This document shows, piece after piece, positions 26,750 through 35,494 of a stretch of 64,000 nt of DNA (positions are counted from its first letter, which is position 1; every line of letters begins with the position of its first letter). The notes below the pieces were generated by a model. That model was not told the DNA's origin. It did no database searches and was given only the letters and a program-made list of their open reading frames with translations. The DNA comes from Demetria terragena DSM 11295 (GTDB lineage: Bacteria > Actinomycetota > Actinomycetes > Actinomycetales > Dermatophilaceae): assembly GCF_000376825.1 (NCBI RefSeq), contig NZ_AQXW01000004.1, positions 1-64,000 on the forward strand. Reading direction: 5' to 3'. Both the position numbers and the translations under genes were made by a program.

Positions 26750-28162
26750 GTGACTGACGACCTGTTCTCATCAGCGCGCCGCGACGCCTCGAGCGGGCCG
26801 AATCCAGGGGATTCGAGTCACGGGCCGCTGGCCGTGCGGATGCGCCCACGAAGCCTCGAGGAAGTACGCGGACAAGCGGACGTCCTGCGTGCGGGCAGTC
26901 CGTTGCGACGGCTCGTGGAGGGCGCCAAGGGCAGCGCTGGACCCATCTCAGCCATCTTGTGGGGACCACCGGGCACCGGGAAGACGACGTTGGCTCACCT
27001 GGTCGCCACCGCATCCGATCGCGCCTTCGTCGAGATGTCGGCCATCAACGCCGGCGTGAAAGACGTCCGTTCTGTCATGGATCAGGCAGCACGGGATAGA
27101 GATCTGTATGGGCGCCAAACGGTGCTCTTCCTCGATGAGATCCATCGGTTCTCCAAAGCCCAACAGGATGCGTTGCTTCCTGGTGTCGAGAACCGCCTGG
27201 TCGTGCTCGTGGCAGCTACGACGGAAAACCCGTCGTTCAGCGTGATCGCGCCGTTGCTGTCGCGCTCGATCATGGTGCGGCTGACGTCATTGACCGACGA
27301 AGACGTGGCGTCCCTGATCGATGCTGCGGTCAGCGATGAGCGTGGCCTCGGAGGACGGTTCGCGCTGAGTGACGAGGCGCGCAACCACCTAGTCCGGATG
27401 GCCGGCGGCGATGCGAGGTCTGCGCTGACGGCACTCGAGGCCGCCGCTGGAGTAGCCGAGGACGTGGCGCCGGGTGAGTCCTCAACTCAGGACGGCATCC
27501 CGATTGGCGTCGAGCAGGTCGAACAAGCCGTCGCGATCGCGGCGGTGCGCTATGACCGCGCCGGTGACCAGCATTACGACATCGCCAGTGCCTTGATCAA
27601 GTCGATGCGGGGCAGCGATGTTGACGCGGCCTTGCATTACCTGGCGCGCATGCTGGAGGCGGGGGAGGACGCCCGATTCATCGCTCGACGGATCGTGATT
27701 GCCGCGAGCGAAGATGTCGGGATGGCCGACCCGACCGCGCTGCAAACGGCTGTGGCGGCGATGCACGCAGTGGCCCAGATCGGGATGCCAGAGGCGCGGA
27801 TAGTCCTCGCGCAGGCGGTCGTACACAACGCGATTGCACCCAAGTCCAACGCGTCGTACGCCGCGATCAACGCCGCGATTGCTGACGTCCGAGATGGCCG
27901 TGGGGGCGCGGTGCCCGCCCATCTACGCGACGCCCACTATGCCGGGGCATCGACACTCGGACATGGCGGCGGCTACCAATACAGCCACGACCAGCCCGGT
28001 GGTGTCGGAACACAACAGTTCCTTCCGGATGACCTGCACGACACGGCCGACTACTACCAGCCGACCGATCGCGGCTGGGAAGAGCGAATTGGTCCACGCT
28101 GGGCGCAAGTCCGCAGGACGATTCACGGCGGTTCACCCCAGATCGCGGAAGATAACGATTGA
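26750..28162 (+). CDS. rarA: Replication-associated recombination ATPase RarA (MgsA/WRNIP1 family)
   Basis: 470 residues. Clamp-loader-type AAA+ domain: ARMRP-like VRMRPRSLEEVRGQ, Walker A GPPGTGKTT at 72-80, Walker B LFLDEIHRF at 126-134, sensor 1 LVAATTENPSF, sensor 2 GGDARSALTALE. The C-terminal half (SALIKSMRGSDVDAALHYLA, RRIVIAASEDVGMADP) is the RarA tetramerisation domain. It acts at stalled replication forks. In-frame upstream starts exist, but GTG 26750 is preferred for the -10 box at 26737 and the conserved VTDDLF beginning. Confidence 0.94.
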   Translation: MTDDLFSSARRDASSGPNPGDSSHGPLAVRMRPRSLEEVRGQADVLRAGSPLRRLVEGAKGSAGPISAILWGPPGTGKTTLAHLVATASDRAFVEMSAINAGVKDVRSVMDQAARDRDLYGRQTVLFLDEIHRFSKAQQDALLPGVENRLVVLVAATTENPSFSVIAPLLSRSIMVRLTSLTDEDVASLIDAAVSDERGLGGRFALSDEARNHLVRMAGGDARSALTALEAAAGVAEDVAPGESSTQDGIPIGVEQVEQAVAIAAVRYDRAGDQHYDIASALIKSMRGSDVDAALHYLARMLEAGEDARFIARRIVIAASEDVGMADPTALQTAVAAMHAVAQIGMPEARIVLAQAVVHNAIAPKSNASYAAINAAIADVRDGRGGAVPAHLRDAHYAGASTLGHGGGYQYSHDQPGGVGTQQFLPDDLHDTADYYQPTDRGWEERIGPRWAQVRRTIHGGSPQIAEDND

Positions 28163-28216
28163 GTGACCTAGATCGCAGATGTCCCTCGATTCGGACGAGC
28201 GCTGTGGCAAAGTTGC

Positions 28217-28248
28217 GACGTCGGTCACCCTTCGAGGGTGCCGACGTC
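28217..28248. terminator. Hairpin after rarA, before oppC
   Basis: GACGTCGG (28217-28224) with CCGACGTC (28241-28248) and CACCCT (28226-28231) with AGGGTG (28235-28240), one bulged T and a three-base loop: 14 pairs. No T-run. It could terminate rarA transcription, or protect the opp mRNA. Its presence supports this stretch (28163-28307) being noncoding, against an ATG start for oppC at 28179. Confidence 0.55.
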
Positions 28249-28307
28249 TGTCCATGTTTGTGAAACTGGCCCCTGGTGGTCAGTCTCGACGGTCCACGGA
28301 GGCCACA

Positions 28308-29324
28308 TTGAGTGGAGTCGCCCCTGGCGATGCGGCAATTCTCGCCGAGGAGACCCCCGGCGGAGAGCAGCCCGAGAGTCAAGCTCCCCGCGAAGGTCGG
28401 TCCCCCTCGCAGATTGCGATTGAGCGGCTGCGCACGGACATTGTCGCGATGGTCAGCCTCGGCGTCATCATCTTTTTTGTCATCGTTGCGGTTGGCGCTC
28501 CGTTGTGGACTTCGCTCCTCGGGGTGGACGATCAACAGCATCAGGAACTCCTCGACATCAACACAGGTATCGGGCTAACGCAGATGAGCGCGGCGCACCC
28601 GTTTGGCGTGGAGGCTGGCAGCGGCGTCGACTTGTTCTACAAGTGGGCTTATGGAGCCCGGCCAAGTCTGGTGATTGGGATCCTGGCCGCCGGCGCGTCA
28701 GTCGTCATCGGTGCGATACTCGGTCTATTGGCCGGGTTCTTCGGGGGCTGGACCGATCGGGTGATCCAGTGGCTTATCGACTTCTTCCTCGCCTTGCCGT
28801 TCCTCCTGATGGCGATCGGCATCATCCCCATCGCGATCCTCCGTTTCGGCGGAGCCGACAGCATTGGCTTTATTGAACCAGAGACCGAGGCGAAAATTCG
28901 TTTCGCGGCGGTGGTCCTGGTGCTGGCACTGTTCGGGTGGACGACCGTCGCCCGCCTGGTCCGCGGTGAAGTGCTTTCACTGCGTGAGCGCGAGTTCGTG
29001 CAGGCGTCCAAGGCGCTAGGTGCCTCATCGTCCCGGGTGCTCTTCAAGGAGATGCTGCCCAATCTGGTCAGCCCCATTCTGGTCAACCTGACCATCCTGA
29101 TCCCTGCCTACATCTCGGCCGAGGCTGGTTTGTCCTTCCTGGGAGTCGGTCTACAACCACCGACCTACTCCTGGGGTCAGACCATTGCCTCTGCCGAGTC
29201 CTACTTCGAGGCCTATCCGATTTGGCTCTGGGTGCCTGCGGGATCCGTGGCGATTCTGGTGCTGGCGCTGAGCCTGTTCGGCGACGCGGTCTCGGATGCC
29301 TTCAACCCGCAAACCCGGCGATAA
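28308..29324 (+). CDS. oppC: Oligopeptide ABC transporter permease OppC
   Basis: 338 residues from TTG 28308, chosen because GGAGG lies five bases upstream; ATG 28179 would add 43 residues and read through the hairpin at 28217. After a 40-residue cytoplasmic lead, a first membrane helix (LGVIIFFVIVAVGAPLW) is followed by five more, with the inner-membrane-component EAA loop at EFVQASKALGASSSRVLFKE and the C-terminal GLSFLGVGLQPPTYSWGQTI, diagnostic of DppC/OppC. It is unusual that this permease gene precedes the binding-protein gene. Confidence 0.9.
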   Translation: MSGVAPGDAAILAEETPGGEQPESQAPREGRSPSQIAIERLRTDIVAMVSLGVIIFFVIVAVGAPLWTSLLGVDDQQHQELLDINTGIGLTQMSAAHPFGVEAGSGVDLFYKWAYGARPSLVIGILAAGASVVIGAILGLLAGFFGGWTDRVIQWLIDFFLALPFLLMAIGIIPIAILRFGGADSIGFIEPETEAKIRFAAVVLVLALFGWTTVARLVRGEVLSLREREFVQASKALGASSSRVLFKEMLPNLVSPILVNLTILIPAYISAEAGLSFLGVGLQPPTYSWGQTIASAESYFEAYPIWLWVPAGSVAILVLALSLFGDAVSDAFNPQTRR

Positions 29325-29422
29325 CGGCCCAGACACGAATGTCCATTTCAGTGCACCTAACCCTGTAGTTCCCGAACAAACTCTCGCGCATCGGACCGAG
29401 AGAACCTCAGAAGGAGATCACC

Positions 29423-31213
29423 ATGCGTTGGACCAAGGTTGCGGCCTTTGCCGTCACCGGAACACTCGCTCTCGCGGCCTGCGGCGGCGGCGGAGATAGT
29501 GATAAGACCGGAGGATCTGGCAATTCCGGAAACGACGGTGAGGATTTCACGAAGGTGCCGGCGAGCGCTGCGTTTAAGCCCGACGCCAAGGGACCAGCGC
29601 CGGCGCCTGACGGCGCGAAGAAGGGGGGCACGCTGACGCTGAATGTCGAAACCGTGCCAGGCAACATGGATCCTTCCACGCAGTACTACTCCGACACGGG
29701 CATGATTCACCGGCTCCTGACTCGCCGCCTGACCACCTACAAGATGGAAGGCAAGAAGTCGGTGCTGGTGCCCGACATGGCTACCGACCTCGGTCGTCAG
29801 TCGGAGGATGGACTGACCTGGGAGTTCACCCTCAAGAAGGGTCTGAAGTACGACGACGGCACGCCGATCAAGGCCTCCGACGTCGAGTACTCAGTGAAGC
29901 GAGCCTTTGCGACCGAAGAGATGCCCGGTGGTCCGACCTTCCAGCTCGAGTACCTCAAGGGAGGTCAGGACAAGGACGGTAAGCAGACCTATCTAGGCCC
30001 GTACAAGCAGCCCGACGCGAAGTTCCCTGGCATCGAGTCGGACGACAAGGCCGGAAAGCTCACCTTCCACCTGACCAAGCCCATGGAGACATTCCCGTAT
30101 CTCGCGGCGTTTACGATGTTCGGCGCCATTCCGAAGGACAAGGACACGAAGTCCGGCACCGACTACGAGAAAAACCCGGTTAACACCGGCCCGTACAAGG
30201 TCGACAAGTACGCCGAGGGCTCTTCGCTGAAGTTGTCGAAGAACACTAACTGGGACCCTAAGACTGACCCAGCGCGCAACCAGTTCCCGGACAAGATCAA
30301 TCTGAATTTCGGGCGCCCCCAGGCACAGACCGCCAAGTCGATTTTCGCCGACAACGGTCCGGACCAGACGACCCTGTCCTACGACGGCGTCGACCCCTCC
30401 ATTATCAAGCAGGCGCTTGGCGGGCAGAAGAGCCAGGTGGCGACCGGCCCGGACTCGTGCAACCAGTGGAGCTACTCCACGATGGACACGCAGATGATCC
30501 CGTTGGAGGTGCGCAAGGCTGTGGCCATGGCCTGGCCGACCCAGCAGATCCGGCTCGCTGGGAGTCTGACCGAGTTTGACGTGGCTCCCGGTGGCACCAT
30601 CTCGGCGCCGCAGGTGCCCGGCTTCAAGAAGTACAGTTTGCCTGAGGGCCTGAACGGCCAGGGCTCAGGCAACCCCGACAAGGCCAAAGCCATGTTGAGC
30701 AAGGCGGGCAAGGCGGGCTTCGAGTTGTCCTTCTACTACGTCAATGACGACGACCAGGCCGTGAAGTCCTACCAGGCCAAGAAGCAGGGTTTGGAGAAGG
30801 CCGGCTTTAAGGTCAAGGGGATTGGGGTCAAGCAATCCCAGATCCGCGACAAGATTAAAGACCCTAAGGCCAAGGTCAACATGGGCAAGGGCGTAGCGAC
30901 TGGCTGGTGCTACGACTGGCCAGCCGGCGACTCGATCTACCCGCCGCTGTTCAAGAGCAGCCTTCCGACCAATGGAGGCGTCGGCAACATCAAGGACAAG
31001 GCCCTGGACAAGAAGATGTCCAAGATCGCGGCCATGCCGATTGCCGAGCAGGGCGCCGAGTGGACCAAGCTCGACAAGGAAATTATGACGACGTACGTCC
31101 CGCTGGTTCCGATGTTCTATGCCAAGCAGGCCAATATCTTCGGTTCCAAGGTGAACAACGTGGTGCTCGACCCCAACGGTGGAACAGCACTAGAGAACAT
31201 CTGGGTCGGCTGA
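29423..31213 (+). CDS. oppA: Oligopeptide/dipeptide-binding lipoprotein (SBP family 5)
   Basis: 596 residues. Signal peptide with lipobox LALAAC (Cys about residue 20), then a Gly/Ser/Asp-rich linker. The family-5 pattern is plain: SEDGLTWEFTLKKGLKYDDG TPIKASDVEYSVKRAF, KNPVNTGPYKVDKY and the C-terminal QGAEWTKLDKEIMTTYVPLV. It is anchored outside the membrane and delivers peptides to OppB/OppC. RBS AAGGAG. A 17-bp hairpin follows the stop, likely to stabilise this cistron above the permeases. Confidence 0.94.
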   Translation: MRWTKVAAFAVTGTLALAACGGGGDSDKTGGSGNSGNDGEDFTKVPASAAFKPDAKGPAPAPDGAKKGGTLTLNVETVPGNMDPSTQYYSDTGMIHRLLTRRLTTYKMEGKKSVLVPDMATDLGRQSEDGLTWEFTLKKGLKYDDGTPIKASDVEYSVKRAFATEEMPGGPTFQLEYLKGGQDKDGKQTYLGPYKQPDAKFPGIESDDKAGKLTFHLTKPMETFPYLAAFTMFGAIPKDKDTKSGTDYEKNPVNTGPYKVDKYAEGSSLKLSKNTNWDPKTDPARNQFPDKINLNFGRPQAQTAKSIFADNGPDQTTLSYDGVDPSIIKQALGGQKSQVATGPDSCNQWSYSTMDTQMIPLEVRKAVAMAWPTQQIRLAGSLTEFDVAPGGTISAPQVPGFKKYSLPEGLNGQGSGNPDKAKAMLSKAGKAGFELSFYYVNDDDQAVKSYQAKKQGLEKAGFKVKGIGVKQSQIRDKIKDPKAKVNMGKGVATGWCYDWPAGDSIYPPLFKSSLPTNGGVGNIKDKALDKKMSKIAAMPIAEQGAEWTKLDKEIMTTYVPLVPMFYAKQANIFGSKVNNVVLDPNGGTALENIWVG

Positions 31214-31219
31214 TCAGAT

Positions 31220-31268
31220 TCGGTGGCGGTGGCTTCGCCGAGACATCTCAGGAAGCCGCCGCCACCGA
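31220..31268 (+). promoter_or_regulatory. Intercistronic hairpin between oppA and oppB
   Basis: Seventeen bases (31220-31236, containing CGGTGGCGGTGGCTTC) pair with 31252-31268 with one G-U, around a 15-base loop. No T-run. A stable stem just after a binding-protein gene is typical of sites that stabilise the upstream mRNA or reduce read-through, giving more binding protein than permease. Confidence 0.65.
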
Positions 31269-31317
31269 CTTGATTGCCAGCATCTGACCTATCTTCTGCC
31301 AGTGGGAGCCAGAACCC

Positions 31318-32295
31318 GTGCTTGTCTACATCTTTCGCCGTCTGCTGCTCGGTATCTCCGTGATGTTCGGGGTGATCGTGGTGACGTTCTCCATCTTTTT
31401 CCTCGGACCGAACGATCCCGCAGGTGCCATTTGTGGGGAGCAGTGCACGGCCGAGCGCTATGAGTCAGTCGTCAAGAGCCTTGGCTTGGACAAGCCCAAG
31501 ACCGAGCAGTTCACGACATACACCAAGGGCTTGTTCGTCGGCACCGAGACCGAAGTGCGCAAGTGCGACGCGCCGTGCCTGGGCTGGTCTTACATCCAGA
31601 ACCGCCCGGTCACTGACATGGTGCTCGAGGCGCTCCCGGTCACGACCTCGCTCATCGCGGGAGGTGTGATTGTCTATGTCAGCATCGCGCTCCTGTTTGG
31701 AGTCCTGGCCGCTCGACATCGGGCGACCTGGATAGACCGCACGATCGTGACGGTGAGCCAGTTGATTGGCTCGGTTCCTTACTTCGTGATCGCTCTGCTC
31801 TTCTATCTCTATGTGATGGTGATCTGGGGTGTGTTGCCCCGGCCCGAATATTCGCCGATCTCCGACGGCCCAATCCAATGGGCTATCGGAATGTCCGGGG
31901 TCTGGCTATTCTGGGGCGGCGTGGCGTCGTGCAGTTACATTCGATATGTGCGTGCCTCCATGATCGACACCCAAAATCAAGACTATGTGCGAACGGCGAG
32001 ATCCAAGGGCCTGTCTGAGCGAACGATCTCAGTCAAGCACGCTCTGCGTGCCGCGATCGCGCCGTTTGTGACCTTGGTCGGATTGAACGTCGGACTGGAA
32101 TTTGCCGGATCGATCTTCACCGAAACAATCTTCAACATCAACGGCATGGGCAATCTCGCCATCGATTCCTTTAATACGGGCGACCTGCCCGTCATCGCTG
32201 GCGTAGTGCTGGTCGGCGCGTTCTTCGTTGTGACCCTGAACCTCATCGTTGACCTGCTATACGGAGTGGTGGACCCCCGCGTGAAGCTGTCATGA
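31318..32295 (+). CDS. oppB: Oligopeptide ABC transporter permease OppB
   Basis: 325 residues, six predicted membrane helices. The N-terminus VYIFRRLLLGISVMFGVIVV TFSIFFL is the standard first helix of DppB/OppB; the EAA loop is DYVRTARSKGLSERTISVKH ALRAAIAP, and the C-terminus has GSIFTETIFNINGMGNLAID. A loop with four Cys (ICGEQC near residue 40 and KCDAPC near 85) faces outside and may form disulfides. GTG start; the stop overlaps oppD by 4 nt. Confidence 0.92.
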   Translation: MLVYIFRRLLLGISVMFGVIVVTFSIFFLGPNDPAGAICGEQCTAERYESVVKSLGLDKPKTEQFTTYTKGLFVGTETEVRKCDAPCLGWSYIQNRPVTDMVLEALPVTTSLIAGGVIVYVSIALLFGVLAARHRATWIDRTIVTVSQLIGSVPYFVIALLFYLYVMVIWGVLPRPEYSPISDGPIQWAIGMSGVWLFWGGVASCSYIRYVRASMIDTQNQDYVRTARSKGLSERTISVKHALRAAIAPFVTLVGLNVGLEFAGSIFTETIFNINGMGNLAIDSFNTGDLPVIAGVVLVGAFFVVTLNLIVDLLYGVVDPRVKLS

Positions 32296-33353
32296 GCACG
32301 GCATACGAAACCCAGCCGACGGTTCCCTCGGCGGGCGAAACAGTTCTTCAGGTTAAAGACCTTACGGTTCAGTTCCCCACGGCCGATGGCTTGGTGAGTG
32401 CGGTGAACGGTCTGTCGTACGAGGTTCAGCTGGGAAAAACCCTCGCCATCGTTGGTGAGTCTGGGTCAGGCAAGAGCGTGTCCAGCATGGCCGTCATGGG
32501 ACTGCACGATCCGAAGAAGACCTTGATGAGTGGGTCGATCAATCTTGATGGCACCGAATTGGTCGGCGCGGCGCCGGATGTCATCCGTAAGGCACGCAGC
32601 AAAACAGTGTCGATGATCTTCCAGGATCCGCAAAGCTCGTTCCACCCGTTTAAGAAGATCGGCCCGCAATTGGCGGAGGCCTACCGAGTCCACAACAAGG
32701 TGTCCAAAGACGTTGCCATGAAGCGCGTCATTGAGATGCTCGATCGGGTCGGTATTCCGAGCCCGGACAGGCGTGCCAAGCAGTACCCGCACGAGTTCTC
32801 CGGCGGAATGCGCCAGCGCGCGATGATCGCGCTAGGGCTGATCAATGACCCCAAGTTGCTGATCGCGGACGAGCCTACGACTGCACTCGATGTCACCGTT
32901 CAGGCACAGATTCTTGACCTGATGTCGGACCTGCAGAAGGAGTTTGGCTCGGCCATCATCCTGATCACCCACGACTTGGCCGTCGTGGCCGAGGTCGCGG
33001 ACGACGTGCTGGTGATGTACGGCGGGCGGTGCGTCGAGTACGGCACTGCCCACGAGGTCCTTGCCAATCCGCGGCACCCATACAGTTGGGGTCTGCTTGG
33101 TTCGGTCCCAAAACTGTCTGCCCAAGGCGGCGACCTGCAGACGATTCCCGGCTTGCCGCCATCCTTGATCAACCTGCCGACTGGTTGCTCGTTCCACCCC
33201 CGGTGCGCGTTTAAGGATCGGGTGGGCGAATCTTGCTCCACCACCCTGCCGGATCTCGTGGTGGCGCCGGGCGACCAGTCCCGCCGAACACGCTGCCATC
33301 TGGCCGACCCTGCGGAGATCTTCGATCACGAGATCGCCGCGACGCTGGAGTGA
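32292..33353 (+). CDS. oppD: Oligopeptide ABC transporter ATP-binding protein OppD
   Basis: 353 residues. Walker A IVGESGSGKSVSSMAVMGL, Q-loop MIFQDPQSSFHPFKKIG, ABC signature FSGGMRQRAMIALGL, Walker B LLIADEPTTALDVT and switch His in ILITHDLAVVAEVADDV. The C-terminal oligopeptide-transporter tail has the Cys-containing LPTGCSFHPRCAF and SRRTRCHL that in relatives can hold an iron-sulfur cluster. It hydrolyses ATP for peptide import. ATG overlaps oppB's stop. Confidence 0.95.
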   Translation: MSTAYETQPTVPSAGETVLQVKDLTVQFPTADGLVSAVNGLSYEVQLGKTLAIVGESGSGKSVSSMAVMGLHDPKKTLMSGSINLDGTELVGAAPDVIRKARSKTVSMIFQDPQSSFHPFKKIGPQLAEAYRVHNKVSKDVAMKRVIEMLDRVGIPSPDRRAKQYPHEFSGGMRQRAMIALGLINDPKLLIADEPTTALDVTVQAQILDLMSDLQKEFGSAIILITHDLAVVAEVADDVLVMYGGRCVEYGTAHEVLANPRHPYSWGLLGSVPKLSAQGGDLQTIPGLPPSLINLPTGCSFHPRCAFKDRVGESCSTTLPDLVVAPGDQSRRTRCHLADPAEIFDHEIAATLE

Positions 33354-33364
33354 GGAACGCCAAC

Positions 33365-34468
33365 ATGACACACGACGAGAATCTGCCGCATGACGCTGAC
33401 CACGCGGCATCGGCTCACTCCGAGACCATCGTGCACCCGCGCCGCGGTGGCGATCGTAAGCCTCTGCTGGAGGTGAAGGACCTCGTCAAGCACTTCCCGA
33501 TCAAGGAGTTTGACGGGCTGTTGCCGACTAAACAGACGGTGCGTGCGGTGGACGGAGTGTCCTTCGACGTCGCGCCCGGCGAGACGCTCGGTCTGGTCGG
33601 AGAATCCGGCTGCGGTAAGACGACGACCGGTCGGATGATCACCCGACTCATGGAGCCGACGTCAGGCTCGGTGATATTCGATGGTCAAGAGATCGCGCAC
33701 GCCAAAGAGCGCACGTTACGGCCGTTGCGTCGAGACTTGCAGTTCATTTTCCAGGACCCGTACCAGTCGTTGAATCCGCGGCAGACCGTCAGCAGCATCA
33801 TCAGCACCCCACTGGAGATCCACAACCTTGTGCCGAAAAACAGGCGTAAGGCGCGTGTTCAGGAATTGCTCGAATTGGTCGGACTTAATCCTGAGCACGT
33901 GAACCGTTACCCCAACGAGTTCTCCGGTGGTCAGCGTCAGCGCATCGGTATCGCCCGGGCCCTCGCCGTGGAGCCGCGGATGATTGTGGCGGACGAGCCG
34001 GTGTCGGCACTGGATGTGTCGATTCAGGCGCAGGTGATGAACCTCCTGGAGAAGTTGCGCAAGGAGTTTGACCTCGCGTTCGTCTTCGTGGCTCACGACC
34101 TGGGTGTCGTACGCCACTTCTGCGACCGAGTCGCCGTCATGTACCTCGGCAAGATCATGGAGGTCGGTGACCGAGAAGACATCTACGACCAACCACAGCA
34201 TCCCTACACTCAGGCGCTGTTGTCTGCGGCACCGGACATTAATGTCGTCCGGGGTGCCGAACCCGGCGAACGGATCAGGCTTGAAGGCGACCTGCCCAGC
34301 CCGATTAACCCGCCGAGCGGGTGCCGATTCCGGACACGTTGTTGGAAGGCGCAGGAGATTTGCGCCACCGAGGAGCCCGTGCTGGAGGAGAAGACCGGCG
34401 GCAAGCAGCTGCACCAGATCGCCTGCCACTTCGCCGAGAAGAAGACCGAGTTGGTCGCCCACATCTAA
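33365..34468 (+). CDS. oppF: Oligopeptide ABC transporter ATP-binding protein OppF
   Basis: 367 residues. The first 35 residues are His/Asp-rich and disordered. Walker [21 protein letters not shown]-loop [18 protein letters not shown], signature [16 protein letters not shown], Walker [15 protein letters not shown], switch [13 protein letters not shown]. The tail [20 protein letters not shown] has the usual Cys set. Partner of OppD. The gene starts 11 bases after the oppD stop and is the last of the operon; the repeat array begins 17 bases after its stop. Confidence 0.95.
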   Translation: MTHDENLPHDADHAASAHSETIVHPRRGGDRKPLLEVKDLVKHFPIKEFDGLLPTKQTVRAVDGVSFDVAPGETLGLVGESGCGKTTTGRMITRLMEPTSGSVIFDGQEIAHAKERTLRPLRRDLQFIFQDPYQSLNPRQTVSSIISTPLEIHNLVPKNRRKARVQELLELVGLNPEHVNRYPNEFSGGQRQRIGIARALAVEPRMIVADEPVSALDVSIQAQVMNLLEKLRKEFDLAFVFVAHDLGVVRHFCDRVAVMYLGKIMEVGDREDIYDQPQHPYTQALLSAAPDINVVRGAEPGERIRLEGDLPSPINPPSGCRFRTRCWKAQEICATEEPVLEEKTGGKQLHQIACHFAEKKTELVAHI

Positions 34469-34484
34469 GCGTGTCCAAGCCCAA

Positions 34485-34835
34485 ACCGCCGGTCGAGACC
34501 AAGCCCCGCAACGCCGGTCGACACCAAGCCCCACAACGCCGGTCGAGTAGGTCGAGGCGCTAGCCGAGGCCGTATCGAGTCCGAGCCCTCAACGCCGGTC
34601 GAGTAGGTCGAGGCGCTAGCCGAGGCCGTATCGAGATTGTTGTTTGCCTGTGGGCCTCGACTCGGCTGGACCGGCGGGTGGTGTGGCGCTGGTCGAGTCC
34701 AAGCCCTCAACGCTGGTCGAGTAGGTCGAGGCGTTAGCCGAGGCCGTATCGAGACCGATGTTTGCCCGGGGGGGTCTCGACTCGGCTCGCGCTGGGGCGT
34801 GCGGCTCGACCGGCGGGAGGTATGGCACCAGCTGG
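34485..34835 (+). repeat. Palindromic repeat array, left of the GIY-YIG gene
   Basis: Three full units in forward orientation, 34536-34580, 34592-34636 and 34710-34754, each starting ACGCCGGTCGAGTAG (CTGG in the third), with centre GTCGAGGCGCTAGCCGAGGC and end CGTATCGAG. Fused short copies stand at 34485-34500 and 34511-34525. Two decayed copies in the opposite direction lie at about 34652-34676 and 34773-34815. This and the gene's 3' flank fill 34469-34859; I see no coding sequence here, although the repeats keep reading frames open. Confidence 0.85.
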
Positions 34836-34859
34836 CTCGACCGGCTGATTGGTCACGGC

Positions 34860-35165
34860 TCACCGCGGTCGCGACCGCTTACGCGCAAGTTTCGGAAGGT
34901 CACCAAAACGGCCTTCGATGAGCGCCTCACGCTTCGCTCGGCTCCAGCCCTGAATCTTCTTCTCCATCGCGTACGCCTCGGCGACGCTTGCGTACTCCTG
35001 AGACCACACCAGCTCGATAGGTAGACGGCGAGCGGTGTATTTCGCGCCGTGTCCGCTGGCGTGCTGGTCCAGTCGGGTCTGAAGGCTCCTGGTGCTCCCG
35101 ACGTAGTACGTGCCGTCACCGCACCGAAGCATGTATACCGAAGGCATGTCGTCAGAGTGCGACAT
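34860..35165 (-). CDS. GIY-YIG nuclease-domain protein (UPF0213/YhbQ-like)
   Basis: 101 residues, a bare GIY-YIG domain. VYMLRCGDGTYYVGSTRSLQ has the two motif strands (VYM...YVG), TRLDQHASG the conserved Arg, and EAYAMEKKIQGWSRAKREAL the catalytic Glu followed by the I-x-x-W segment. The basic tail KLARKRSRPR could bind nucleic acid. Free-standing single-domain GIY-YIG proteins are small metal-dependent DNA endonucleases of poorly known role. It is flanked on both sides by the same palindromic repeat in opposite orientations. Confidence 0.9.
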   Translation of the reverse strand: MSHSDDMPSVYMLRCGDGTYYVGSTRSLQTRLDQHASGHGAKYTARRLPIELVWSQEYASVAEAYAMEKKIQGWSRAKREALIEGRFGDLPKLARKRSRPR

Positions 35166-35247
35166 GTTCTCGACGGTGTCGCGCTATCCCGGAGTGCCTG
35201 TGCACAGATCTTGCTTGGTGTGGGTCCCTGTGGATAGGTGTTTGGGT

Positions 35248-35420
35248 GGTCTCGATACGCCCTCGGCTAGCGCCTCGGTCTACTCGACCGGCGTGGTGGG
35301 GCAGCGCCTCGGTCTACTCGACCGGCGTGGTGTGGCAGCGCCTCGGCCTACTCGACCGGCGTGGTGGGCTTGGTCTCGATACGGCCTCGGCTAGCGCCTC
35401 GGTCTACTCGACCGGCGTGG
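35248..35420 (-). repeat. Palindromic repeat array, right of the GIY-YIG gene (inverted)
   Basis: Two full units in reverse orientation, 35248-35296 and 35372-35420, reading GGTCTCGATACG, the CTCGGCTAGCGCCTCGG centre, then CTACTCGACCGGCGTGG on the plus strand. Two half units without the GGTCTCGATACG end lie at 35302-35330 and 35336-35364. They are the reverse complement of the left array. The rest of the 35166-35494 gap (35166-35247 and 35421-35494) shows only the alaS ribosome binding site and a CTGTGCACAG palindrome at 35198. Confidence 0.85.
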
Positions 35421-35494
35421 TGGGGGCTCGGGGGGATATGGCATTAGGGTTGGGCGCGCTGCCTTGTTCGCTGCTCTACCCAAAGGAATGCCCC

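Noticed and set aside
34465-34863. Open frames on the minus strand through the left repeat array
   Set aside because: They encode only repeat-derived STGVEG-type runs; the repeats simply lack stops in several frames.
35221-35240. CCTGTGGATAGG as a DnaA box
   Set aside because: One mismatch to TGTGGATAA and only one copy; no cluster or AT-rich segment, so no origin is proposed.
35246-35494. An 83-codon in-frame extension upstream of alaS
   Set aside because: It translates the palindromic repeats (recurring YSTGV units) and has no ribosome binding site; AlaRS homologues begin at the ATG at 35495.
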